Shown: piece by piece, positions 17,776 to 25,644 of the stretch
Numbering within the stretch: the stretch's first letter is position 1
Layout: each line of letters opens with the position of its first letter
Assembly: GCF_013410655.1 (NCBI RefSeq)
Contig: NZ_JACCFP010000001.1
Location: 3,867,501 to 3,931,500 of the forward strand
Length of the DNA stretch: 64,000 nucleotides
Source of the DNA: Nocardioides thalensis
Lineage (GTDB): Bacteria > Actinomycetota > Actinomycetes > Propionibacteriales > Nocardioidaceae
Reading direction: 5' to 3'
Notes under the pieces: generated by a model
What the model was told of the DNA's origin: nothing
Databases searched by the model: none
Seen by the model: only the letters and a program-made list of their open reading frames with translations
Program-made: the position numbers and the translations under genes

Positions 17776-18624
17776 ATGAAGACGAAACGGGTGGAGATCG
17801 CCGGCGGCGAGGTCGAGTACGTCGACACCGGGGGCGACGGCCCGACCGTCGTGCTGCTGCACGGCGCGCTGATGGACGAGCAGCTCTGGATGCCGGTCGT
17901 CGAGCGGCTGTCGCCCACCTTCCGCTGCGTCGTGCCCGTGCTGCCGCTGGGGGCGCACCGGATCCCACGACCCGGCGATGCGGACCAGAGCCCGCGCGGG
18001 GTCGCCCTCCTCGTCGGCGAGCTCATCCGGGCCCTGGACCTGGGCGAGGTGACGCTCGTCGGCAACGACACCGGTGGCGCGATCGCCCAGCTGCTGCTGG
18101 CCGAGGATCCCGACCTCGTCGCGCGCGTCGTGCTGGTCTCGTGCGACGCGTTCGACAACTTCCCGCCCGGACTGCCGGGACGGACGATGGCGCTCGCCTG
18201 CGCGGTGCCGGGCGGCCTGCCGATGGCGATGGCCTCGCTGCAGATCCCGCCGCTGCGGAGGCTGCCGATGACGTTCGGCTGGATGGCACGGCGCCCGATC
18301 GCCCCGGAGGTCTTCGACGGGTGGCTCGACGCCTACGCCGCGTCCCGCGGGGTCCGGCGCGACGTCCGCCGGATGATGCGGCAGGTCGACCGCGAGCAGC
18401 TCGTCACCGCCGCCGAGCGGCTGTCGCGCTTCCGGGGATCGGCCCTGGTCGTCTGGGCCGCCGAGGACCGGGTGATGCCGCTCGACCACGCCCACCGGCT
18501 GTGCGCGACCTTCCCCGACGCCCGCCTCGAGCTGGTCGAGGACTCCTACACCCTGGTCCCCCTCGACCAGCCCGACCGGCTTGCCGGGCTGATCGCCGCG
18601 TTCGCCCGACGAGTCCGCACCTAG
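17776..18624 (+). CDS. Alpha/beta-fold hydrolase with Asp-type nucleophile elbow
   Basis: A 282-residue soluble alpha/beta hydrolase. The oxyanion-hole segment is VVLLHGALMDEQLW, and the nucleophile elbow reads LVGNDTGGAIAQ, with Asp where most esterases have Ser. Asp nucleophiles are used by haloalkane dehalogenases and epoxide hydrolases in this fold. VVWAAEDRVMP near residue 230 carries the usual acidic residue; the expected C-terminal catalytic His is not obvious near DSYTLVPLDQP. Ribosome site GGGAGGAG precedes the ATG. It starts a probable operon with the nitroreductase and ABC exporter, under the double TetR operator. Substrate unknown. Confidence 0.87.
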   Translation: MKTKRVEIAGGEVEYVDTGGDGPTVVLLHGALMDEQLWMPVVERLSPTFRCVVPVLPLGAHRIPRPGDADQSPRGVALLVGELIRALDLGEVTLVGNDTGGAIAQLLLAEDPDLVARVVLVSCDAFDNFPPGLPGRTMALACAVPGGLPMAMASLQIPPLRRLPMTFGWMARRPIAPEVFDGWLDAYAASRGVRRDVRRMMRQVDREQLVTAAERLSRFRGSALVVWAAEDRVMPLDHAHRLCATFPDARLELVEDSYTLVPLDQPDRLAGLIAAFARRVRT

Positions 18625-18633
18625 GCTGACCGG

Positions 18634-19299
18634 GTGGAGTTCACCGAGGTCGTACGGCGCCGCCGGATGGTGCGCAGCTTCCTGACCGACCCGGTGGACC
18701 CGGCGGTGGTCGAGCGGGCGCTCGCCAACGCCACCCGGGCACCGAGCGCGGGCTTCTCGCAGGGCTGGGCGTTCGTCGTGCTCGACACCCCGGACGCCGT
18801 GCGCGGCTTCTGGGAGGCGCAGTCCGACTCGGTGGAGCAGCCCGACCGGTGGCTGGCCGGCATGATGGCGGCCCCGGTCGTCGTCGTGCCCTGCAGCATC
18901 AAGGCCGCCTACCTGGACCGCTACAGCGAGCCCGACAAGGCGCGGGCCGGCCTCGGCGGCGCGGCCAACGAGCAGCGCTGGCCGATGCCCTACTGGCACC
19001 TGGACACCGCGATGGCCTCGCTGCTGATCCTGCAGACGGTCACCGAGGCCGGGCTCGGCGCCTGCTTCTTCGGCCTGGTCCCGGACCGGGTCGACCGGGT
19101 GCGGCACGTGCTCGGGCTCCCCGACGGCCCGGACGGCCCGGAGCCGATCGGCGCGATCACGATCGGGCACCCGGCCGCCCCCGGCACCGGCGCGCGCGGC
19201 TCGGCCGGCCGGCGGCGCCGTACGCCCTGGACGGAGGTCGCCCACCGCGGCCGGTGGGGCGCCGGCTGGGCGCGCCAGGACGGGCGGGACGAGGGCTGA
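18634..19299 (+). CDS. Nitroreductase family protein
   Basis: A 221-residue flavin (FMN) reductase of the nitroreductase family. The N-terminal signature is EVVRRRRMVRSFL, followed by RAPSAGFSQGW, the FMN-binding Ser region, and later ILQTVTEAGLGACFFG. Such proteins reduce nitro groups, quinones or flavins using NAD(P)H. It starts 9 bp after the hydrolase and its stop overlaps the ABC exporter ATG (TGATG), so it belongs to the TetR-controlled unit. The C-terminus is Arg/Gly-rich and somewhat extended. Confidence 0.88.
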   Translation: MEFTEVVRRRRMVRSFLTDPVDPAVVERALANATRAPSAGFSQGWAFVVLDTPDAVRGFWEAQSDSVEQPDRWLAGMMAAPVVVVPCSIKAAYLDRYSEPDKARAGLGGAANEQRWPMPYWHLDTAMASLLILQTVTEAGLGACFFGLVPDRVDRVRHVLGLPDGPDGPEPIGAITIGHPAAPGTGARGSAGRRRRTPWTEVAHRGRWGAGWARQDGRDEG

Positions 19300-21305
19300 T
19301 GCCGCGGCCCGTGATCACCCACCTGGACCGGGAGGACCTCGAGCGCGACGACCCGGTGCTGCGGCGGATCGCGAGGCTGCTGACGCCGTACAAGGGGAAG
19401 ATCGGGCTGGTCCTGCTCGCGGTGGTGTCGGCCGCGGCGCTGACGTCGGTGCTGCCGTTCCTGACCCGGGCGGTCTTCGACGACGCGCTGTTCCCGCTCA
19501 CCGAGGGCGGCGTGGGGCAGCCCGACCTCGGCCTCCTCGGGTGGCTCGTGCTCGGCATGTGCCTGATCCCCGTGGTCACGGCGCTGATCGGCATCGGACA
19601 GAACTGGCTCACGTCGACCATCGGCAACTCGGCGATGGCCGACCTGCGCGGCGACCTGTTCGAGCACCTGCAGAAGATGGAGCTGGCGTTCTTCACGGCG
19701 ACCAAGACCGGAGCCATCCAGTCGCGGCTCGCCAACGACGTGGCCGGCGTGCGGACCGTGCTGACCGACACCGCGACGACGATCGTGCAGAACACGGTCA
19801 CCGTCTCGGCGGCTTTCGTGTCGATGGTCATCCTGTCGTGGCAGCTGACGATCCTGACGCTGATCATTCTGCCTCTGTTCGTGTTCCTCCAGCTGCGCGT
19901 CGGGCGGCGGCGCCAGCGGCTCGCGCGCAAGACCCAGGAGTCGCTGTCGGAGATGACGGCGATCACCGAGGAGGCGCTGTCGGTCTCGGGGATCCTGCTC
20001 GCGAAGGTGTTCAACCGGTCGGCGGCTGAGGTCGAGCGCTACCGCGAGGCCAACCGCAGGCAGACCCGTCTCCAGGTCCAGCAGGCCATGACCGGCCGCA
20101 CCTTCTTCGCGGTCGTGCAGACGTTCTTCGCGATCACGCCGGCGCTGATCTACCTGGTCTCCGGCTGGATCATCACCGGCGCGCTGCCGATCGGCGCCGA
20201 CACGCTCACCGCCGGGACGCTGGTCGCGTTCACCACGCTGCAGGGCCGGCTGCAGATGCCGCTGCTGGCGCTGATGCGGGTCTCCCTCGACGTGCAGACC
20301 TCGTTGGCGCTGTTCCGCCGGATCTTCGAGTACCTCGACCTCGAGCCCGCCGTGACCGAGCGCCCCGGAGCGGTGGCGCTCGACGTCGCCTCGATGGAGG
20401 GGCGGGTCGAGCTGCGCGGGGTGTCGTTCCGCTACCCCGAGCCGCGGGAGCTCTCGGGGACCCGCAACCAGGACCGGTTCGGCGACTCCGGGGTGCGGAT
20501 CGGCGCCGATCGGGCCGAGGGGTCCGATCGGCCCGGGGGGGCCGCGGGACCGGCCGAGCCGGTCGAGCCGCAGTGGGCCCTCCGCGAGGTCGACCTGGTG
20601 ATCGAGCCCGGCCAGCTCGCCGCCATCGTCGGCCCGTCCGGCTCCGGCAAGACGACGGCGACGTACCTCATCCCGCGGTTCTACGACGTCACCGAGGGCG
20701 CCGTGCTGATCGACGGCCACGACGTCCGCGACCTCACGATGGACTCGCTCGCCGACGCCGTCGGCATGGTGACGCAGGAGCCCTACCTCTTCCACGGCAC
20801 GATCCGCGACAACATCGCCTACGCGCGGCCGGGCGCGACCGCCGAGGAGATCGAGCGGGCGGCGCGCGACGCCAACATCCACGACCGGATCATGGCGTTC
20901 CCCGAGGCCTACGAGACCATCACCGGCGAGCGCGGCTACCGCCTCTCCGGCGGAGAGAAGCAGCGGCTGGCGATCGCCCGCGTGCTGCTGAAGGATCCGC
21001 CCGTGCTGATCCTCGACGAGGCCACCTCCGCGCTCGACAACGAGACCGAGCGGCTGGTGCAGGAGGCGCTCGAGCGGGCGACGCGGTCGCGCACCACGAT
21101 CGCCATCGCCCACCGGCTCTCCACGATCCAGTCGGCCGACGTGATCTTCGGGCTCGCCGACGGCCGGGTGGTCGAGCAGGGCACGCACGAGGAGCTGCTC
21201 GCCGACCCCGAGGGCCTCTACGCGAGGCTGTACGTCGAGCAGTTCTCGCGCGTCGGAGGTCCACCGGCGCCGTACGACGACAGACGCGCGGACGTGCCGC
21301 TGTGA
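19299..21305 (+). CDS. ABC transporter, fused permease and ATP-binding exporter
   Basis: A 668-residue half-transporter of the MsbA/multidrug exporter type. It has six predicted transmembrane helices in residues ~25-310 and then a nucleotide-binding domain: Walker A GPSGSGKTTA (~443-452), Q-loop MVTQEPYLFHGT, signature LSGGEKQRLA, Walker B VLILDEATSALD and the switch His in IAIAHRLS. It would act as a homodimer exporting lipids or drugs. An unusual insert of ~45 Gly/Arg/Glu-rich residues (from ELSGTRNQDRFGD to AEPVEPQW) interrupts the first strands of the ATPase domain. The start ATG overlaps the nitroreductase stop. Confidence 0.93.
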   Translation: MPRPVITHLDREDLERDDPVLRRIARLLTPYKGKIGLVLLAVVSAAALTSVLPFLTRAVFDDALFPLTEGGVGQPDLGLLGWLVLGMCLIPVVTALIGIGQNWLTSTIGNSAMADLRGDLFEHLQKMELAFFTATKTGAIQSRLANDVAGVRTVLTDTATTIVQNTVTVSAAFVSMVILSWQLTILTLIILPLFVFLQLRVGRRRQRLARKTQESLSEMTAITEEALSVSGILLAKVFNRSAAEVERYREANRRQTRLQVQQAMTGRTFFAVVQTFFAITPALIYLVSGWIITGALPIGADTLTAGTLVAFTTLQGRLQMPLLALMRVSLDVQTSLALFRRIFEYLDLEPAVTERPGAVALDVASMEGRVELRGVSFRYPEPRELSGTRNQDRFGDSGVRIGADRAEGSDRPGGAAGPAEPVEPQWALREVDLVIEPGQLAAIVGPSGSGKTTATYLIPRFYDVTEGAVLIDGHDVRDLTMDSLADAVGMVTQEPYLFHGTIRDNIAYARPGATAEEIERAARDANIHDRIMAFPEAYETITGERGYRLSGGEKQRLAIARVLLKDPPVLILDEATSALDNETERLVQEALERATRSRTTIAIAHRLSTIQSADVIFGLADGRVVEQGTHEELLADPEGLYARLYVEQFSRVGGPPAPYDDRRADVPL

Positions 21306-21321
21306 CGAGGGAGCACCGAAG

Positions 21322-21984
21322 ATGACGCGTCGAGTGCCGCGCTACCTGCGCTACCGGCGGCCCGCCGACCCGCAGCCCGAGCCGGCGCCCGAGCCGGCGC
21401 CCGAGCCCGCCGCGGCCTACACGCCGTACGGCGCGCCACCGGAGCTCGTCTCACTGCCCCCGTCCGCCGAGCAACCGGCGGCGGCCGAGGCGGCGGCTCC
21501 GGTCAGATCGGGCTTCCCGAGCACCTACTTCATCGTGCTCGCCATGGTCGTCGTTGCGCTCATCGGTGGCGGCGCATACTTCCGCGCGGCGAATGGCCCG
21601 GTCGAGGTCGAGACGCCCACCGGAGTGCTCAGCGTGACCGCCGGAGCGATCGAGGAGCAGCTGGCGGAGAAGCGCGCGCTGTACACCGACGCGATCAAGG
21701 CGGACGACCTCGCAAGCGTGGGTCTCGACGACACCGCGTTCAACCGCACGGCGGTGGTGGCGTTCGGCTACCTCCTGACCGACCTCGTCATCGCCGCCGG
21801 GTTCGGCGTCGACAGGGACACCGCGGTCGAGTACGCCGAGACCGCGGCGGACTACGAGCGGCTGCTCCTGGCCGGCGAGCCGCTCGGCGACGACGTCGAG
21901 ATCACGTTCAGCGACGACCGTGCGTTCGTCTACGACGGCGAGACCGGCAAGGGCGGCTACGTCGACCCGAGCGAGCAGGGCTGA
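21322..21984 (+). CDS. Membrane-anchored hypothetical protein
   Basis: A 220-residue protein with no recognised family. The N-terminal ~70 residues are a basic start (RRVPRYLRYRR) followed by Pro/Glu/Ala repeats (PEPAPEPAPEP) that should be disordered in the cytoplasm. One transmembrane helix follows (STYFIVLAMVVVALIGGGAY, ~76-95), then an extracytoplasmic domain of ~120 residues with mixed helix and strand. It begins 16 bp after the ABC exporter, so it may be the last gene of that unit. No enzymatic motif is visible. Confidence 0.7.
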   Translation: MTRRVPRYLRYRRPADPQPEPAPEPAPEPAAAYTPYGAPPELVSLPPSAEQPAAAEAAAPVRSGFPSTYFIVLAMVVVALIGGGAYFRAANGPVEVETPTGVLSVTAGAIEEQLAEKRALYTDAIKADDLASVGLDDTAFNRTAVVAFGYLLTDLVIAAGFGVDRDTAVEYAETAADYERLLLAGEPLGDDVEITFSDDRAFVYDGETGKGGYVDPSEQG

Positions 21985-21997
21985 AGGCGCGAGCGGG

Positions 21998-22627
21998 TCA
22001 GGCCTTCCGGGTGAGGGTCACGTGCGTGACGCCGCTCGGCGCGCTGACCTGCTCGACGTCGTACGACGACTCCAGCCCCTCGAGGCCGTCCCACACGCGG
22101 GAGCCGCGGCCCAGGACAATGGGGGTCACCGCGAAGTGGGCGTGGTCGACGAGACCGGCGGCGAGGTAGTCGCGGACCACCGTTGCCCCGCCGCCGATCC
22201 GGACGTCGAGGTCGCCCGCCGCCTCCCGCGCGACGGCCAGCGCCTCCTCCGGGGAGGCGTCGAGGAAGTGGAAGGTCGTCCCGCCCTCCATCTCGATCGA
22301 CGAGCGCGGCCGGTGGGTGAGCACGTAGGTCGGGGTGTGGAACGGCGGGTTGGGTCCCCACCAGCCCTTCCAGTCCGAGTCGTCCTGCCAGCCCGGCGGG
22401 CCGAACTTGTTGGAGCCCATGATCTCCGCCCCGAAGCCGTCGTTGTGCCGTCGCTCGAAGAGGTCGTCGACGCCGGTCGAGCCGCCCTCCTTCCACGAGC
22501 TGGTGCCGAACCGCCACTCGTGCAGCCGCTCGCCGGCGTGGCCGAACGGCGCCTCGAGCGACTGCGGCTCACCGGAGCCGAACCCGTCGAGGGAGATGGC
22601 GAAGTTGTGGACGCGGACGCGAGACAT
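21998..22627 (-). CDS. Dihydrofolate reductase family protein (RibD C-terminal-like)
   Basis: A 209-residue NADPH-dependent reductase-like protein of the DHFR/RibD-C superfamily. It starts MSRVRVHNFAISLDGFGSG, the typical first strand and substrate loop, and later has EIMGSNKFGPPGW, YVLTHRPR, DLDVRIGGGATVVRDYLAAG (nucleotide-binding Gly motif) and HFAVTPIVLGRGSRVW. The ATG at 22627 with AGGAG four bases upstream is preferred over an in-frame extension to 22693. Such stand-alone proteins are common in actinobacteria and their substrate is usually unknown. It is convergent with the ABC-exporter unit. Confidence 0.88.
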   Translation of the reverse strand: MSRVRVHNFAISLDGFGSGEPQSLEAPFGHAGERLHEWRFGTSSWKEGGSTGVDDLFERRHNDGFGAEIMGSNKFGPPGWQDDSDWKGWWGPNPPFHTPTYVLTHRPRSSIEMEGGTTFHFLDASPEEALAVAREAAGDLDVRIGGGATVVRDYLAAGLVDHAHFAVTPIVLGRGSRVWDGLEGLESSYDVEQVSAPSGVTHVTLTRKA

Positions 22628-22696
22628 GGGGCTCCTGAGGTCGGCGGTCGGGCGGCTCTGCTCATGGTGACCTACTGCGGTGCCCGGAATCATCGG

Positions 22697-23608
22697 TCAC
22701 CCGGCCGATCCTTTCTCCGGACGGAGCAGCTCGAACACTCCCGCCAGTCCCTCGTCGCCGTGACCTGCCGCGACCCGGGCGTTCATGAGCTCCCGGACCT
22801 CGGTCATCCGGGTGTCGTCGACGCCGAGGGAGCGCCGGTGCGCCACCAGGTCGTCCATCAGCGGCGCCTGGACCGAGAGCGGGCCGAGGTCGGGCGGGTA
22901 GTCGCCGTCACGCACCGCCTTGCCGATGGCGCGCACGACCTGCGGGTAGCCGTCCTCGAGGGACTGCGCGAAGCGCTCCGCGAAGGCCGCGACGTCCGCG
23001 CCCTCGGTTTGGACCAGCCGGAGCGTGTGCAGGAGGCCGATGAGCAGCTCGTAGCCGGCGCCGACCTGCGCGAGGAACTCGACCGCAGCAAGTCCCGGGT
23101 CGTCGCCGTAGTAGACCGCCGTGCCGAGCTCCCGGAGCGTGGGCTCGTGGGTGTCGTACGCCGTCCGCGAGCCACTGAAGGACAGGCGCGCGCGGTCACT
23201 CCCGATGTCCGACGGGTCGGCCATGATGCCGCCGTCGACGTACTCCCCTCCCCAGCCGGTCACGCGGCTCGCTGCGCTCCGTGCGTGCGCGGGGGAGCCG
23301 CTCGTGAGGTTCACCAGCACCCGGCGGTCGATCGCGCCCCCGACAGCGGCGAGCACGTCGTCGACCGCGGTCTGGTCGAGGAGGCACACGACGACGAGCG
23401 GACTGGCGGCCGCCGCCTCCGCGGGAGTGGGCCTCCACGCGGCGCCGGCGGCGAGGAGCGGCGCAGCCTTCGACTCGGTGCGGTTCCAGACGGTCACTGC
23501 GTGGCCGCGGTCGAGGAACGTGCGCGCGAGGGCCGAGCCCATGGCACCCGTCCCCAGCACGGTGACCGGCACAAGCGGTGTGGTGGTGTCATCGGTGTTC
23601 GTCGTCAT
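22697..23608 (-). CDS. NAD(P)-dependent beta-hydroxyacid dehydrogenase / imine reductase-like protein
   Basis: A 303-residue oxidoreductase. The N-terminal Rossmann domain has VTVLGTGAMGSALARTFLDR and VWNRTESKAAPL, where the Arg suggests NADPH preference. The C-terminal helical domain contains EFLAQVGAGYELLIGLLH and GDYPPDLGPLSVQ, closest in style to imine reductases. The strand motif LVNLTSGSP is the usual substrate-binding loop. The promoter has a 19-bp spacer with an internal dyad, typical of MerR activation, and the ATG lies only 7 bp beyond the -10, so the mRNA is probably leaderless. No MerR gene is nearby. Confidence 0.85.
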   Translation of the reverse strand: MTTNTDDTTTPLVPVTVLGTGAMGSALARTFLDRGHAVTVWNRTESKAAPLLAAGAAWRPTPAEAAAASPLVVVCLLDQTAVDDVLAAVGGAIDRRVLVNLTSGSPAHARSAASRVTGWGGEYVDGGIMADPSDIGSDRARLSFSGSRTAYDTHEPTLRELGTAVYYGDDPGLAAVEFLAQVGAGYELLIGLLHTLRLVQTEGADVAAFAERFAQSLEDGYPQVVRAIGKAVRDGDYPPDLGPLSVQAPLMDDLVAHRRSLGVDDTRMTEVRELMNARVAAGHGDEGLAGVFELLRPEKGSAG

Positions 23609-23615
23609 GTCAGCG

Positions 23616-23646
23616 ACGCTAGAACTTCAACCTCGGTTGAGTTCAA
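23616..23646 (-). promoter_or_regulatory. MerR-type promoter (19-bp spacer with dyad), leaderless
   Basis: On the minus strand TTGAAC (-35) and TAGCGT (-10) are separated by exactly 19 bp. The spacer carries the dyad CAACC-GA-GGTTG. An over-long spacer filled by a CTCAACC/GGTTGAAG-type dyad is the hallmark of MerR/SoxR/TipA-activated promoters. Translation starts 7 bp after the -10, implying a leaderless transcript. Confidence 0.65.
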
Positions 23647-23678
23647 GGGCTCGGTATCGTGAAGCGCAGGAGAGCGCG

Positions 23679-24254
23679 ATGCCAGAGCCCGAGCCAGGAC
23701 CCGACGAGTCCAGCACCGATGCCGCGGCCGCCCGCGACCGGCGGGCCGCGGAGAAGGCGGCTGCTCGCCGGCGCATCGAGCAGCAGCACACCTGGGTCGA
23801 CCTCCAGGTGCGGCAGGCGATGGACCGCGGCGATTTCGACGACCTGCCCGGTGCCGGCAAGCCGATCCGAGGACTCGGCGAGACCCACGACCCCGACTGG
23901 TGGGTCAAGCAGCTCGTCGAGCGCGAGCGGATCACCGTGCTGCCGCCGGCGCTCCAGCTGCGCAAGGACGACGCCGAGCTCGACGCGAGGCTGGATGCGA
24001 TCTCGGCCGAGTCCGAGGTGCGTCGGGAGGTCGAGGACTTCAACGCCCGGGTCATCCGCGCGCGCTACACGCCGGTCGACGGGCCGCCGCTGATCACCAT
24101 GCCGCGCGACGTCGAGGAGACGGTGGCGGCCTGGCAGGAGCGACGGGCGGCGCGGCAGGCCTCCGCTCGCGCGGCGGCTAGGGCTGCCGCCGCTGAAGCT
24201 CCCACGCGGCGCGGATGGCGTCGCGGATGGCTGCGGCGTCGCCGTCGAGCATGA
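23679..24254 (+). CDS. DUF1992 (DnaJ subfamily C member 28-like) domain protein
   Basis: A 191-residue protein with the DUF1992 domain in residues ~35-120: VDLQVRQAMDRGDFDDLPGA, GKPIRGLGETHDPDWWVKQL, ERERITVLPPALQLRKD and FNARVIRARYTP. Despite the DnaJ-related name, no J-domain HPD motif is present. The N-terminus is acidic and the C-terminus is a long Ala/Arg-rich tail. ATG at 23679 has AGGAGA upstream. The last 77 bp overlap the convergent MmcQ/YjbR gene, so the RRGWRRGW-type tail is probably read through the neighbour. Function unknown. Confidence 0.85.
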   Translation: MPEPEPGPDESSTDAAAARDRRAAEKAAARRRIEQQHTWVDLQVRQAMDRGDFDDLPGAGKPIRGLGETHDPDWWVKQLVERERITVLPPALQLRKDDAELDARLDAISAESEVRREVEDFNARVIRARYTPVDGPPLITMPRDVEETVAAWQERRAARQASARAAARAAAAEAPTRRGWRRGWLRRRRRA

Positions 24255-24483
24255 CCTGCACCTTGAGGTGCTTCTCGTAGCGCGGCGGGATGCCGAACGT
24301 CGCCGGGTGCTCGGCGACGAGCCGCTCGCGGTCGGCGTACGATGCGCGGACGACCAGCTCACCTGGCTCGACCAGGCGGGCGACGAGGCGGTCGTCGACG
24401 TACCACGCCGGCCTGGCCGCCGTGCCCTTGCGCTTGCAGCCCGGGAGCGACCTCGCGTAGTCGTCGACCTCGTCGGGCGTCAC
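24178..24483 (-). CDS. MmcQ/YjbR family protein
   Basis: A 101-residue member of the MmcQ/YjbR family, which has a CyaY-like double-wing fold and is sometimes described as DNA-binding. It begins with the family-typical VDDYARSLPGCKRK, has PAWYVDDRLVARL and ends IRDAIRAAWELQRRQ. The full family length is present. It overlaps the tail of the DUF1992 gene by 77 bp on the other strand. Role unknown. Confidence 0.88.
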   Translation of the reverse strand: MTPDEVDDYARSLPGCKRKGTAARPAWYVDDRLVARLVEPGELVVRASYADRERLVAEHPATFGIPPRYEKHLKVQVMLDGDAAAIRDAIRAAWELQRRQP

Positions 24484-24532
24484 GGGTCGAGCGTAGGCCG
24501 TCTCGGCGAGACATCGGTCATACCGCGACGAC

Positions 24533-24548
24533 GTGACTCGCCGGTAAC
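24533..24548 (+). promoter_or_regulatory. Palindromic motif upstream of CoA-ester lyase pair
   Basis: GTGACTCGCCGGTAAC lies 10 bp upstream of the CoA-ester lyase start. It resembles TACTCGCGGGTAAC upstream of the FadE5-like gene and TACCCGTTGGTAAC upstream of the EtfD-like gene. A common TetR-type regulator of fatty-acid degradation is possible. Confidence 0.45.
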
Positions 24549-24558
24549 GTCAGCGGGC

Positions 24559-25644
24559 GTGAGTCACAAGAGCCCCAAGGACTTCTTCCGCCCGCTGGCC
24601 GTCGGCGCCCCCGCACCGCTGCGCGAGATCCCGGCCCGGCCGAGCCGCGCGATCCACTTCTTCGACCCGTCGAACGAGAAGATGGCCGCCAAGGTGCCCG
24701 GGATGATCGGCACCGTCGACGTGCTCCTGGGCAACCTGGAGGACGCGATCAAGGCCGACAACAAGGTCGCCGCCCGCGAGGGCCTGGTGAAGATCGCGCA
24801 GTCGACCGACTTCGGCCCGACCCAGCTCTGGACGCGGATCAACGCGCTCGACAGCCCGTGGGTGCTCGACGACCTCACGACCCTGGTGCCGGCGATCGGC
24901 GACAAGCTCGACGTGATCATGGTCCCGAAGGTGCAGGGCGCCGAGGACATCCACTACGTCGACCGGCTGCTCGCGCAGCTCGAGGCGAAGGCCGGCATCC
25001 AGCGACCGATCCTCATCCACGCGATCCTCGAGACCGCCCGCGGCGTGGCCAACGTCGAGGAGATCTGCGGCGCGTCGCCGCGGATGCAGGGCCTCTCGCT
25101 CGGCCCGGCCGACCTCGCGGCCGACCGCAAGATGAAGACCACCCGCGTCGGCGGCGGCCACCCGGGCTACCTGGTGCGCCAGGACCCGCCGAAGGACGCC
25201 GACGGCAACAGCCAGATCGACGCGCAGCGCAGCGTCTTCCAGCAGGACCTCTGGCACTACACGATCGCGAAGATGGTCGACGCGTGCGCGACGCACGGGA
25301 TCTACCCCTATTACGGCCCGTTCGGCGACATCGCCGACGTGGTGGCGTGCGAGGACCAGTTCCGCAACGCGTTCCTGCTCGGCTGCGTCGGCACCTGGTC
25401 GCTGCACCCCAAGCAGATCGCCATCGCCAATCGGGTCTTCTCCCCCTCCGTGGAGGACATCGCGCACGCTCGCCGCGTGGTCGCCGCCATGGGCGACGGC
25501 ACCGGCGCGGTGATGATCGACGGCAAGATGGAGGACGACGCCTCGCTCAAGCAGTGCCTCGTGCTCGTCGAGCTGGCCGAGAAGCTCGCCGAGATCGACC
25601 CCGAGCTGAAGAAGCAGTACGACGCGATCGAGGTGCAGGCCTGA
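24559..25644 (+). CDS. HpcH/HpaI aldolase/citrate lyase family protein (malyl-CoA lyase-like)
   Basis: A TIM-barrel CoA-ester lyase of the CitE/malyl-CoA lyase superfamily, 361 residues, longer than typical CitE (~290) and close to the larger malyl-CoA lyase-like group. Metal and substrate motifs are GNLEDAIKAD, KLDVIMVPKVQGAED, HAILETARGVANVEE (metal-binding Glu), LSLGPADLAADRKM (metal-binding Asp) and WSLHPKQIAIAN. It cleaves or condenses acyl-CoAs such as malyl-CoA or methylmalyl-CoA to glyoxylate plus acetyl- or propionyl-CoA. The start GTG at 24559 has a weak ribosome site. The stop overlaps the next ATG (TGATG), so it forms an operon with a second lyase. Confidence 0.87.
   Translation: MSHKSPKDFFRPLAVGAPAPLREIPARPSRAIHFFDPSNEKMAAKVPGMIGTVDVLLGNLEDAIKADNKVAAREGLVKIAQSTDFGPTQLWTRINALDSPWVLDDLTTLVPAIGDKLDVIMVPKVQGAEDIHYVDRLLAQLEAKAGIQRPILIHAILETARGVANVEEICGASPRMQGLSLGPADLAADRKMKTTRVGGGHPGYLVRQDPPKDADGNSQIDAQRSVFQQDLWHYTIAKMVDACATHGIYPYYGPFGDIADVVACEDQFRNAFLLGCVGTWSLHPKQIAIANRVFSPSVEDIAHARRVVAAMGDGTGAVMIDGKMEDDASLKQCLVLVELAEKLAEIDPELKKQYDAIEVQA

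Noticed and set aside
18990..21188. A 732-codon minus-strand frame across the ABC exporter
   Set aside because: Shadow frame; the plus strand carries all ABC signature motifs.
23121..23678. Upstream extension of the DUF1992 gene by ~186 codons
   Set aside because: It runs antisense through the imine-reductase-like gene; ATG 23679 with AGGAGA is the natural start.
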